This document shows positions 1 through 11,028 of a stretch of 64,000 bases of DNA, piece by piece. Under the pieces are notes generated by a model that worked only from the letters and a program-made list of their open reading frames with translations, searched no databases and was not told the DNA's origin. Both the position numbers and the translations under genes were made by a program. The stretch comes from Parasponia andersonii (Eukaryota; Streptophyta; Magnoliopsida; Rosales; Cannabaceae), in NCBI GenBank assembly GCA_002914805.1, contig JXTB01000026.1, positions 1,518,077 to 1,582,076 on the forward strand. Reading direction: 5' to 3'. Within the stretch, counting starts at the first letter, position 1. Each line of letters starts with the position of its first letter.

Positions 1-2
1 AG

Positions 3-110
3 GTACTTTGGGAACATCACAAAGAGGACGAGGCTACTTGGAAACTCGAGACGGAGATGTACAAGAAGTACCCTCATTTGTTTAACTTTCAGTTAGAAGT
101 TGTATTGTGA
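3..110 (+). pseudogene. Chromovirus polyprotein C-terminus (chromodomain end), partial
   Basis: The open frame runs from the left edge to a TGA at 108-110 and begins VLWEHHKEDEATWKLETEM. This matches the end of the chromodomain carried by plant Ty3/gypsy chromoviruses, where the motif W(R/E)xHxxEEATWExExxM follows the integrase. The chromodomain is thought to steer integration to heterochromatin. The rest of the polyprotein lies outside the window, so intactness cannot be judged; the visible 35 codons have no stop. A polypurine tract and an LTR follow directly, as expected for the 3' end of such an element. Confidence 0.8.
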
Positions 111-154
111 TGTAACCTTGACTTGTATTTTGAATTTCGGGACGAAATTCTTAT

Positions 155-167
155 AAGGAGGGGAGAA
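155..167 (+). other. Polypurine tract of the left chromovirus
   Basis: The run AAGGAGGGGAGAA directly precedes the LTR start TGTAAAAACCC. This is the normal plus-strand primer site. The sequence just before it (GGGACGAAATTCTTAT) is typical of Tekay/Del-like elements. Confidence 0.75.
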
Positions 168-2245
168 TGTAAAAACCCATTTTTTGAAAGGGCAAAATGG
201 TCTTTTGACCAGAAAAAAAAATCAAAATTAGATTATATATCTTCTCTCTCTCCTCCCTCACGTTCCCCCCCCCACAGATCTCTCTCTCTCTCTCTCTTTC
301 TCTCCCTTGTCTCTCTCTTTCTCTCGGCCAAAGGGAGCCACGCCGCCGCCTAGCCACCGTCCGGGCCGCCCACCAACCGGCGTCGCCTCGCCTCACTGCC
401 ACGAAGCTCCGTCGCCTGTCGCCGCTTGCTGCCGCCGCCTGTGTCGCCGGAAAAAACCATTAAAGCCGATTGGACCCATTTCGGAAATTCGGCCACCGGC
501 GACGATTCCGGCTACCTTTCGGCCTCAAACCGGTCCCGTTGGATTCGTATCGTCGCAAGGATCATCAAGGTAGATATATGTCAACTCCATTTTGCCGGGA
601 TTGAAAGTTGTCATTTGTGTTCATTTTGAGTTTTTGGTTGTTGTTCTCGATCCGGCTGTTGGATTGTGTTTTTGACTGCATTTTTGGAATGTACTCTGAA
701 AATGGAGAAGTTTGATATATATATTGTGTCGTTTGGTGATTGGCACAAAAATCGAGATCGGACGGTTGAGATTTTATCTCGTTTTGCGTGCCACCGGTCC
801 GGTGTGGACCCAGACCCGAATTGGACAAGTTATATGTCTAACCTGGCTATTTTGGGTGCTAGGAATTCAGTGAAGAAGTCCGTTTATGGAATTGAAGCTC
901 CGGTGAGATAGTAGATTTTTTGCACAGGACGATCGAGGGCTTGGAATTGGTTCCCGACCTTCCAGGCGATCATCAACGACACTTTAAGAACCTAATAGTG
1001 TAGTGTCGCTATTCTGTTGAGGTAGGGGTTTAGTTACCTTCGTTTTACACCGTTTTTGGGTTAAAACTTATTTTCTGCAACATATAAGAACAAGCGTACT
1101 TTTAGTGATTTGAATTATATGTGATGGAATCTGGTTATACGATATATACTGTACTGCTCTGGGAATTCACTGTGTGCAGGTTATTTTGGGTATATCAAAA
1201 ATAGGGCCGTTATGCTGCCCGGGTTTCTATAAAACCCTATTATGCATGTTTTATTGAAAAACCAGAGTACAATAATTTTTACACTTCAGTTCTATATTAC
1301 ACGTGTCATAGGATCATACATGAGCACCGTGTTAGCATCGTGGGTTTTACAGTGTGGCGCTGCGTGCCCCACCATCGGTGAAAGTCCGTAAACTTGCGCA
1401 AGGTCTTGTTACTTCTGATTACCTCCCCATTTGGCAAGTGTAGGCAATTCGGTTGTCCCTCCAGGTTTGGTAGGCGACACATGGGTGTCCCCTCCAGGTA
1501 TGGGCTTAGGTATCAGGCAGGCTGTTAGGTACACTTAGTGCCATCATCCTGGGTTTCCACAGATGAGAGGATGTGAGCTCATGGGTATGGGTTGATTTAT
1601 GTCATGTGCATACGGAGTGATGGTTTTTATTACACTGTTATATATATATTGGCTCCCGGTTTGGATTATATATATACGTATGTGTATGTTTTCGATTTGA
1701 ACTAACCATGCAGGAGATTCCCATCACTGAACTGTTTTTCTCCGAGGTAACTATTTTCCTACTGGGCATTGTATGCTTACCCCCCTACCTTCCTCCTCAG
1801 GTGGTGTCCAGTGCGATCTTGATGATCAAGAGGAGTTAGAGTTCATCCTGATTGCAGTTCGCCTCTTGATAATGCTAGGAGTTTGTTGTCATAGTCTTTG
1901 GACTTTTTGGATTTTTGTGTTAGCATTGAACCAAGATTACTGCTTTCTATTTTGTCTGCAAACTTATGCATATCATTCTGGTATTGGACATCTGTTGTAA
2001 ATGATGATGATGCGGGGTTTGGTTTTTTTTTTTAATTAATTTTATGTTTTCAAGTAATTGTTCAATTTATGTTTAGTGGTGTATACGAACTGTGAGAGTG
2101 GTTCACGGGATGAAATTCTGAATATTTTATTTAAATGGATTGTTTTTATAAAAACTAGAACTTTTGACACGTTTCAAATAAATTAAGGAATTTCCCACCT
2201 TCGTGAAATTCTCCTTCTGCCACTAGCCCGGGTTTGGGTCGTGAC
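168..2245 (+). repeat. 3' LTR of a Tekay/Del-like chromovirus
   Basis: The LTR starts TGTAAAAACCC after the polypurine tract and ends near GTTTGGGTCGTGACG, a slightly altered form of the GTCGTGACA end seen in related LTRs of this window (60134; 55383). Length is about 2.08 kb. It has a TATA-like stretch (231-240), a CT-rich leader and an unusually GC- and CpG-rich block (about 330-560). A later CATGC/TTACCCCC...CTCAGGT motif near 1760-1800 recurs in the other chromovirus LTRs. The end is placed by comparison; the 5' LTR lies outside the window, so the target duplication cannot be checked. Confidence 0.75.
231..243 (+). promoter_or_regulatory. Putative LTR TATA box
   Basis: GATTATATATCTT lies about 65 bases inside the LTR and is followed by a (CT)n tract and a GC-rich leader, the usual order of a plant Pol II LTR promoter. 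No experimental support. Confidence 0.4.
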
Positions 2246-2659
2246 GGAGCACGGATGCCACAATTCTATGTTTTATGTTTCGCATCACGATTTTCAATTA
2301 GAAACTTGACACCATTAATGACACATCCAGGATATAAAAAAAGTAGTAAAGTTTGATATATTTAACAATGCATATAATTCATCATTGTACTCATTTTATC
2401 TTGTTTCTCATAATTGATTGATCCACATCAAAGAAAATATAAAATAAGAGCATGTTATGATATTAGAGAGTAATGAATTCAGTAGTTAGGAACTTAATTG
2501 GGTCCTAAATAATTAGGGGAACTCAACATTTTATTTTTGTTCTAAATTTAGATCACCCCTAGTTTCTAACTCTTTCATTTGTTAACAATACAATTATGAT
2601 AAAAAGGATTTGAGCACTGCATAATAAGAAATATGAATGAGATATTGAAATGAGAATAC
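2246..2659. other. Non-coding stretch between chromovirus LTR and CACTA transposase
   Basis: AT-rich sequence with no coding signal. It probably belongs to the CACTA element whose transposase starts to its right, because no CACTA terminus (CACTAC/GTAGTG with subterminal repeats) is visible here. Confidence 0.4.
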
Positions 2660-5135
2660 AATTGAGCGCTTACTAAAGATATTTTTGTATCTTTGTGCAA
2701 ATGCTCAAGATATATCATTCTGCCTTCAAGCACCTAGAGTGTCTAAATAAGACGATGCTCTTTTCACTAAATAGGCAACCGACACACTTAAAACACAGAC
2801 AGAACTCGAGATGGACTTATATCATCCTCGTCATTATCATTTTTGTCTCGATGATTGAAACGGGTCTCAATACCACGAAAGTACATGAAGCAAAATGTTA
2901 ATGCCTTATTTACAATATACGCTTCTGTTATAGAGCCTTCTGGATGTGCTCGATTGTATTCATATTGATTGTAGGTAGCTATTGTCTATTTAATGGGATA
3001 CATCTATCTAAATGCACATGTACTTTAAGAACAACTTCATGAGGCAAATGCATTATTAGGTACACCATTATATCAAAAAATGTCTGAGGAAAGATTCTTT
3101 CCAACTTGTTTAGTATGAGAACAATGTTATCTTGAAGTTTCTCAAGATAAGTAACATTCGAAGTCCGGGCGTAAAGTTGTTGAAAGACCATGCACAATTC
3201 AATTATCATTTCGTAGATTTCTTTCTCCAAGTAAGGTCGAATTCTGACAGGCAACAGACGTTGGAATAGAATATGTCAATCATGTGATTTTAACTGAGAA
3301 ATTTTATCACATGCTTCACTGATATTTCTCACGAGGTTACTTGCAAGGCCATCAGGAAATTTCATAGATTTGACAAATTCATAGAACTTTTTCTGTTCAT
3401 CAATATTGAAGGTATAACTAGTATATAGTTTCATCCACTGGTTACCAAACTTATGAAAGTTCAATTTATGGCAAATATTCATGTTTGCTAGATTAAGCAA
3501 GCTTTATTTTTTCTTTTCTTTTGCCTTCAATGCATGAAAGAGTACCCAACATAGAATAATATACATTCTTCTCAATGTGCATCACATCTAGACTGTGTCT
3601 TAGTGACAAATGTTTCCAGTACTTAAGCTCAAAAAATATGTTTTTCTTAGACCGGTTGAGCTCAGCAGATGTACGTTTATGCTTTATACAAACAAATTGC
3701 TTGTGTTTACTAATCAGTATGACTTGTAAGTTATCTAGCTATCTTAATATGTCATGACCTGTGTATTTTCAAGGTGGCAGTCATAGCTCTGAATGTCCAG
3801 CAAACTGTTTACTCCTTCTCATAGGATCATTCATTGACAAAAAATGTATATGTATAATGTGCACAAATTTACTCCTAATGCCAACATACGAGGTTTCTTC
3901 ATTGCATGTTGGACATGCTTTATACCTTTTTATACTCCATCCTGATATTAATATATATACTAGATAGTCATTAATTGTCTACAGTACAACTGTATATATT
4001 ATGAAAGTCATACCATTAATTACATCTCTAGTTTCAATACCATGTTCCCATAATTCTATCATTTCATCCAAATAGAGTCTCAAAAACATATCCATGTCTT
4101 TCTATTGAGCATTTGGTCAAAGTATGAGAAGAGCCAACATCATAGACTCTGATTTTATGCACTTCTAGTGTGCCAAGTTAAACAGAACTATAATTATTTG
4201 ACACATACTATATGCATTACTCATATTTCTAAATAGGTTGAATCTATCTGTTACCAATCCCAACTGCATACTTCAAGGATTAGTTGCAAAAGACGGATAT
4301 CATTGATCAATTTTTTTCCAAGCCCGTCCATTTGTGGGATGTCTCAGATCATTATCTTTTTTTTGTCTCTCAGAGTCATACCACCTCATGTATTTCATAG
4401 TATATTTGGAATTGTACAAGCTCTTTAATCGAGGAGCAAGAGAAAAGTTTTTCATGACCTTATTCAATGCTTTCTTATGCTGCCCATCTACTTCCTCCAT
4501 ATACTGGACACTTGTCTAAATAATCATTTTTCTTCCAAAATAATACATAATCATGTTTACACACGTGAATAAACTCATAACCCAAACCAATACTACACAA
4601 CTTCATCTTTGCCTCATAATGTGATCCATTTATTCAACATTTTTATATGCATCAACTTCACAAGAAAATTAAGTGTTGAAAATTTTAAGCACTGAGGATA
4701 CAACTCATTTTTTGTCTCTCTAAACATCTCTTTAAACTTATCTAATTGTTTGACACCATCGATAGATAGATCACTAAATCTTTCATCCAGAGGTGGATGA
4801 CTTAACTCCCCACTTCTAGTTATATCAACTAGAACATTATGCATTTCGTCGACATGATCATCATCATTGTCTCTTTCTCCAATATTTGCTACTTTAAATA
4901 ATTCTCTAAGAAAAGACCAAACAGTATAGGTCCATTGTATGCTCTTTTGAACCAAATGCTACTAAATTGTTTTTGGGTCTTGGAATCTCCGATTCAAGTA
5001 TTATTAGCATAGATATCTGGCTAACCCTTCTGCATTCACATGAGCAATTGCCTTCTCAACAAATGCCTTAGCACCCCTTCTGTACTAGGGTAACACTCGA
5101 TTCCTCAAGATCATTCATGTCTTATCCATGTCCAT
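2660..5135 (-). pseudogene. TNP2-like CACTA transposase with DUF4218, decayed
   Basis: Translated on the minus strand, the stretch shows in order: a transposase-associated N-terminus starting MDMDKT at 5135 with AKAFVEKAIAHVNAEGLARY; the TNP2 N-region (ELYPQCLKFSTLNFLVKLMH, about 4650-4720); the core (APRLKSLYNSK; NMSNAYSM; DMDMFLRLYLDEMIELWEHG at about 4060); and DUF4218 (KLERIFPQTFFDIMVYLIMH, about 3040-3110) continuing to a YILSICTKIQKYL tail near 2670. TNP2 proteins bind CACTA ends and catalyse cut-and-paste transposition. Many stops and frame changes show it is inactive. Homologues are usually 700-1000 residues, so most of the gene is present in decayed form. Confidence 0.85.
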
Positions 5136-5895
5136 CTTCTAGCATACAAGTTCAGCAAAAATATTTAGATGTAATATCACAAAAGATTCATACAAGTGTT
5201 TCCATATGCATGTGCCCTAAATCCACCTTATCACTCCATCTCTAAAGAGTAAGCTCTATTCTATTCAGAATTATTTTGTTATATGGTACATCATTAGTCC
5301 AAATAGTATTTTGTTTATGCTGAATTTTTGGCAGCATCTTTTCATAATTTCCCTAAGTATGCTATATATATATTGAACACATCTAGATAACAAGGAGATA
5401 TTACTAGAACTTGATTGGTGGTATATATTGAACACACCTGGATAAGTAAATGATAACACATAATGTGTAATCCTAAATTGTCCAGTCATAATAATTTAGG
5501 AATCAGTATCGAGATTTATAATCTCTCATTGACTCCTGAACAAGTCTAAAGTGATTTCTTTCATGAATAAAATAATGCATGGATGTTTTAAAGTCACGAT
5601 ATGTACTAATGTGCATATTTTGACTACAAACAAAAAATTACGATAAAACACAAAAATATCAAAAGCATAAGTCATTCCTCATCTCAATCTATTCCTCATT
5701 TCACTTTATTCGGGAACAAACTGAGATGTGGAACAACTTAAGTTGAGAGTTTTTTTTCCTTATGACTACATTATTATAAAACAAAAAATACTAGTAACAT
5801 AAGTCATTCATAGGCAAATATTTTCCTACTAGACAACCACTGATACAATATAATAGAAAATACTTGCCTAAGAACAACTTACATTGTGAAATTGT
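5136..5895. other. Non-coding part of the CACTA element
   Basis: AT-rich, stop-filled in all frames, with no recognisable domain. By position it is the region upstream of the CACTA transposase. Confidence 0.4.
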
Positions 5896-5989
5896 CATCA
5901 CATATGAGCTAGTTTGGAATATTCTTGATCATCACAGTTGTACCCGATTGTAATGATCAAGAACATCCCAAACTAGTTCAGGTGCGGTG
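5896..5989. repeat. Long imperfect hairpin (27-bp core arms, 20-nt loop)
   Basis: Arms 5906-5932 and 5953-5979 are inverted copies with 24 of 27 positions complementary; all three differences are transitions, so some become G:U pairs in RNA. Complementarity continues weakly for about ten more bases outward. The loop is 5933-5952. It may be a small-RNA-type foldback or a MITE remnant. Confidence 0.6.
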
Positions 5990-6069
5990 ACCATTCTCAT
6001 GTTTATGATTTATTCATATATGCATGTGTAAGTTTGGGTGTAATTTTTTTTGGGTGTTAAATAGGTATT

Positions 6070-6420
6070 TAAAGCTCTGTTTATTGGGGTATTTTGGTTA
6101 TTCTAGGGGTATCTCTGATATTTTATGTCTCTTGGGATTATTTTGGATATTTTTTTGTTTCCTAAAGATATTATGGGCATTTTCAGTCTAATTTATGTTA
6201 TTTTGGATATTTTATGTCCCCTATGGATATTTCCACTATTTTTATGTCTCCTAGGAGTATTTTGAGTATTTTTGATCTAGTTAAGAGTATTTTGAGTATT
6301 TTATGTGCTATAGAGATATATTTTTGGCAATTTAGATCTACTAGGAGTATTTTTGATATTTTGGGTCATTTTTGGGTTTTTATTTCTCCTAAGAGTATTT
6401 TGTGTATGTTATATATCTAG
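6070..6420. repeat. Degenerate tandem repeat, period about 30 bp
   Basis: The motif GAGTATTTTGAGTATTTT recurs, with GAGTAT at 6255, 6285 and 6345 (spacings of 30 and 60), separated by variants of ATGTCTCCTAG. Copies decay towards both sides. An open frame across it is only a by-product of the repeat. Confidence 0.6.
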
Positions 6421-6798
6421 ATATTTCTGTCATTTTATGTCTCAAATAATTATTTATTATTTTCTAGTTAATATTACAATTTTAGTCTAATATTATTATT
6501 TAGGAATGGGTATTATTTTAATTATTATATGTATTATGAATAATTATTAATTAATATCATTTTATTATTTTATTGAAAATTATTATGTATATTATGAAAC
6601 TCAAAATTTTTTAAGTGATAACATTTTAAGTGTCAAAATAAGGAGAGAACTCTTGCACCACTTTTAGAGGATCTTAAACACTAAGGATTCTCCAAAAAAA
6701 TGTACAAGTTGCCCTAATTTTTTAGGTGTTCAGTATTTTATTTCAAATTTAGTGCACTAAAATGATGAACTCATTTTTCTAAAAATTATTTTTAACAG

Positions 6799-6904
6799 GT
6801 ACACACGCAGCACTAAGTACCAAGAAATGTTCACACTCAGTACTTGGTACCATGTGTGTACATAAAAACATGCGTACACAATACTTGGTATTAAGTGTGT
6901 GCAC
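6799..6904. repeat. Inverted-repeat cluster of GTACACAC / TACTTGGTA
   Basis: The left arm (6799-6824) has GTACACAC and AGTACCAAG; two inverted partners follow, 6841-6861 (TACTTGGTAC...GTGTGTAC) and 6882-6904 (TACTTGGTA...GTGTGTGCAC). It could fold as two alternative stem-loops. Confidence 0.55.
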
Positions 6905-7114
6905 ATTTTCACAACACAATAATCTAGAAATCAGATAATTATAAAAATTGCCCAACAAAACTAAAATTCAGAAAAACAAAAGTCCTTTGACAAAAAAAAC
7001 AGCTAGAAATCTCAGAGATTCACATATGCAAAGAACTCAAACTATAGAATAGAAATTTCTACAGAATCATATTAGATTAAGTATAAGACTAAGTATACAT
7101 ATACACACATTTAA

Positions 7115-7138
7115 ATATATATATATATATATATATAT
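7115..7138. repeat. (AT)n microsatellite
   Basis: About twelve uninterrupted AT units. Confidence 0.9.
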
Positions 7139-7440
7139 TTTGAAGAACATTCAGAATAGACTAAATAGTATAGTAAGAAAATAATTTTTAAGAAAATTCA
7201 AGAACAAAATTGACCAAAGCGTATTCACATTTTTTTACATAGTAAAAACATTTTCAAAGATTAAAGTGAATATACAACAACATACATAAAAAAGAACGAG
7301 ATAGAGCGAATAATGGCCAATGGCCAAACTGAAACCAGATAGCCGAAATTGTTCTAGAAAGCCAAAAAATCAAACTACCATAATAAGATAGTCAAAAAAT
7401 CCTGATAGCCAAAAAATGGAATCAATAGAACCAAATAGCC

Positions 7441-7990
7441 AAAAAATCTCTTCATCTAGATCTTATCAATTAGACAATTTAGAAAAAGCTATCTAGATTT
7501 GATCTAATCAATGCATTAAATAAAGAAAAATATGTTAATTCTAGATAACAATCACATAAGCTCGAATTATCTTTAACCTAGAGTATACTCTTATTCATAA
7601 TCAACAAACCACTATGACATGAATTCAATCAACTATAATTTGCTATTTATAATCAAAATATCTAAATAATTATGGATTTAGAATTTAAATCTAGCATGCA
7701 ATCTCTATACATTCAATTAGTTGTACACCCAAACAAAGCAAAATAAAAATCATGAAGCAATAATAATAGAAGAATATAATTACTTTGAAGAAATAATCAA
7801 TAAATATAGAATCCGGAAAATTTACAAAACATTCATGGCTAGGATTTTGAAATCACCCTTAACTTCAAAGAGATCTAGACTAGCACGTATATAAAGAATA
7901 AATGTTCACAAATCTCGATGAACAAATGAGACAATAAAATCCAACATATGAGATATTAGACAAAGAAGAACCGAAATATGAAAAAGAACT
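7441..7990 (-). repeat. Athila-like LTR fragment (probable)
   Basis: This part shares an ordered set of phrases with the LTR at 26400-27794: a CAATTTA...AAGCT stretch, then AGCTCGAATTATCT, then GTGTACACCCAAA followed by AATCATGAA, then TAGG(A/G)..TTT(G)AAAT. Orientation matches the minus-strand copies. Its position inside the CACTA element suggests a captured or inserted fragment. Divergence is high; no target duplication was found. Confidence 0.45.
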
Positions 7991-8439
7991 CAAACTATGA
8001 AATCAAAAGGGAGACAAATATGAGAAAACACAGGTACGAAAAGCCCAATTATCAGATATTACCAGGCCAAACATACAAACACAAATAAAAAAAAATAATA
8101 AGGAAGGAAAAATTGAGTGAACATACCTAGAAATCCAAAATTACTAAAAAATCAAAGAAAGAAAGGGTGAAAACTTATTCCAACAAAAATCCTAAAAAAT
8201 AAAAAATATTCATAAAAGGCTGAAAAATTACATGCAAAAAAATATATATATATCAAATTGAGGATGGGTTTTTACCTCTGAGTGCGAAATGGAGAGAAGA
8301 AGATGATGGCTTAATGAAGAGTTTAAGTCGAAACGAGAAAGAAAACAGAGGGAATCATCCAAAGAAGCTTAAATCCCTAAAATTTTAAATAAAATTTATA
8401 TAAATTAATAAATACAAAAATAAATAATTTAAAAAAAAA

Positions 8440-8600
8440 AACAAGAGGGAGGTGGGGAGGGATTTATCGGCGGAGGAAGAGATATAGAGGGAATCGACCG
8501 AAAGGAAAGGGTCTGAGAAAAATCGATGGACAGAGAGACGAGAGAGAGAGAGAAATGGGGGAAGGGGAAGGGTTTCAACCTTTTTAACCCCATAACACTT
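8440..8600. other. GA/CT-rich leader-like stretch
   Basis: On the minus strand this is CT-rich with (CT)n and few stops, like a 5' untranslated leader. It lies just inside the CACTA terminal region. No start codon can be tied to the transposase. Confidence 0.3.
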
Positions 8601-8724
8601 TGTTGATCCATTCAACACGACAAAAGGTTAGAAGCTCCCAGACTTTCACCTAAAACAACACCATTTTGGTTGAAATTAATAAAATTTATGTTTAAATTTC
8701 CAAAAAAAATTTTTCCCTTTTCCT

Positions 8725-9003
8725 AATCCGACACGCCCGTTGGGAAATGTTTGGCACTAAACTTTCGCAATGCCTAGTCAAGGTTTTACCCGCCATTTTT
8801 TCCAAAATATTTCAGGACGTGCTACACGTTCCCTGTTGGGAAAGGTACTCATTGCAGACACGTCCATCGTTAGGATAGTATGTCAAAAATGGGATTTTAC
8901 TACTAACTATTTACCAACGTTCTCTCTCCATTGGCACGTCGGTACTTATACCTTTTACTGACTCGTCTAGTGAAACGTGTCGGGAAAGCTTCTCCTTATA
9001 GTG
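8725..9003 (-). repeat. CACTA terminus with subterminal repeats
   Basis: Minus strand begins CACTATAAGGAGAAGC at 9003. Inside lie repeated ACACGT-type motifs: CCGACACG (8728), GACGTG and ACACGT (about 8816-8830), GACACGTCC (about 8859), GGCACGTCGG (about 8933) and ACGTGTCGGG (about 8975). Such clusters are binding sites for CACTA accessory proteins in known families. Confidence 0.7.
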
Positions 9004-9009
9004 CCAGGA

Positions 9010-10980
9010 TGAAAATTTTGTTACATGATGCCTTGTTAAGATATACTTGTAAATAAAATAAAGTGTATTCACGTGATGCTTCTAAATAACCGAGTGTACT
9101 CTATTTGTTTTGATGGATCCTAAAAATGACTGAGCTAATAATAGATTGTCCTGTCAAGTTCTATAATGATTCTGTATATGCTAAGTAAATATTGATGGAC
9201 CTTAAATGATAGAATATACGACAGTTTGCCCTGATTGACCCTGAAAAGAAACTGTTAGATGACAGTTCATTTAAATACTCGTGTATGGCTCGTATTCTTA
9301 TTACATGATGCCTTTTTACAATCAGAGATCAAGTATATATACTATTTTGTTTCTATTGAACCTAAACTGACTCAGCCCATAACAGACTATACAGTAAAAC
9401 CATGTAATGATTCTATGTACACTAGATACTACGATGAATCCCAAAATGAGTCCATATATATTAGCGTGATCTGTCTGACCCTGAAAAAATTCAGTTTATA
9501 GATCCTAGGTGCTAAAATGTGTTTGGAAGGCTTCTTTAAATTTATTGTGCACAGCTGATTTACAGATTTTCTTATTGCTTTGAGATTTTTAGGCCTAGAA
9601 GTGCAGGCATGGTAAAATTCAATATGTTCATACGATTTGTTGGCTTCGTTACTGAGGGGTTGGGCACATATATAATAGTGCTTTCTCTAGTATATGTATT
9701 GGCGTGTGAGTGATAATTGGATTATGTTGGCGGCTCCATGCTAGCTACAGGAGCTTTGTGCTCCTTGGGCATAAAGTCCAGATTTCTGCGTATGCTAACT
9801 TAAATGGAATGCTTTATCGTAGTTTTTATTTTTTTTTTCCTCGTTTGCTGCTTTGCAGGTGGTTGAATTTGCAGTATGCGTATAAACATATCTTTACCTA
9901 TATTTATTTATATTAGACCCTGTAATAATGAGATATGTTGTGGTATGCTATGCTGAACCCAAAATGATTCAATATTTTACCCTAGTTGACCTTGAAATTT
10001 TCTTTTTAGATGAGGCCTTTTTAAGTTACAACTTTAAACATCTGAAGGAAATGAATTGTTTATTTACCTAATACTTTTCACCATAAATATCCGAGTGTGC
10101 TCTATTTAATTTGATGGATTAAAAAATGAATAAGTGTGCTCTATTTAATTCGATGGATTAAAAAATGACTAGGCTCGTAATAGATTGTCCCGCGGATCTT
10201 GTTATGATTCTGTATTTTCTAGTATATTTTGATGGAACCTAAAACTGTTTAGTAAACAATGGTTTGTCACGATTGACCCTGAAAAGAAAGGGTTAAGTGA
10301 CAGCTTATTAAATTACTCGTGTGTATTAACTGGCTGGTTTATTTACATGATGTTTTATTCCAAGCAGAAATGGAGTGTACACTTGTGATCGTTATTATAC
10401 AATGCTTTAATAAATATATTGTTTATTACTAAAAGCTCGTGATCTGTATTGGGAGTTAGCTCACCTATTCTCCTCTCCCTCAAGAGGAGTAGTGTATTTT
10501 AGACCTAGAGACTCATCAGAGATTTGTGGGCTATCTAATAGGAGATTCTATCTTGGTAGTATATTAGTAGATTATAGTTGTGGAACTTGTATTAAAGATT
10601 TGGGATTTAGGATTGTATAAGGAGTTTATCAAATACTCAAATATGATCTCTATTAAACTATGTCCTATGTACAGAAGATGGAAGAATGATGCACGACTAC
10701 TTTTATTTTATCTATGTTTTTTATTATCTATATTTATCTGGTATCACGTAATTATGGGAAATAACCATTAAGGTTTCAAAATATTTGAATAATGCATGAT
10801 TTATGGTTGAAATTTATGAATTTTTTCATTTTGCCACTGGGCTGAGGTTGTCATGACCTTGAAAAAACTTGGGTAGATGATATGTTTTAAGATACACTAG
10901 TATATAAAGGAAATTGTGTATTAACATAATACTTTACACCCTAAATAACTGAGTGTATTATTATAAAAGTAATTTAGTGA
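9010..10980. repeat. Degenerate higher-order tandem repeat with 80-bp modules
   Basis: A phrase like GATGGA(N)CCTAAAA(N)TGACT recurs at about 9112, 9193, 9354, 9433, 9951, 10113, 10152 and 10231; close pairs are 79-81 bases apart. Larger blocks starting near a GATG-CC-TTTTTAAG phrase recur at about 9010, 9998 and 10855, giving three copies of a roughly 0.9-1.0 kb unit. No coding signal. Confidence 0.55.
10380..10858 (+). repeat. Chromovirus LTR 3'-end fragment (diverged)
   Basis: GAGTTAGCTCACCTATTCTC (about 10451-10470) resembles the conserved stretch of the Tekay/Del-like LTRs here. TTTGCCACTGGGCTGAGG followed by GTCATGAC (to about 10857) resembles their terminus (compare 2217-2245 and 60096-60134). 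It overlaps the tandem array, so the array may itself derive from LTR sequence. Confidence 0.4.
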
Positions 10981-11028
10981 GAATAAGATCATTATACTAA
11001 GCATTTTGCTATTTATTTATAAAGACTG

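Larger units (their letters stand above)
2246..9003 (-). mobile_element. CACTA (En/Spm-like) DNA transposon, left end not seen
   Basis: A TNP2-type transposase remnant (minus strand, 5135 to about 2660) lies upstream-to-downstream from a clear CACTA terminus. Read on the minus strand from 9003 the sequence starts CACTATAAGGAGAAGC and is followed by clustered subterminal ACACGT/CGACACG motifs. The bases outside are CCA, a possible 3-bp target duplication. The opposite terminus is missing: the chromovirus LTR at 168-2245 adjoins the element, so the left end was deleted or lies beyond the chromovirus. The 3.4 kb between transposase and terminus is non-coding and includes what looks like an Athila-type LTR fragment. 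Confidence 0.65.

Noticed and set aside
123..573. Several overlapping short frames in the left LTR
   Set aside because: They lie in the LTR promoter and CT/GC-rich leader; no start context or domain, and both strands are open only because of composition.
7441..8000. CRISPR-like or tandem array from repeated AGCCAAAAAATC words near 7360-7450
   Set aside because: Only a few irregular copies in AT-rich sequence; spacing is not regular and this is a plant genome.
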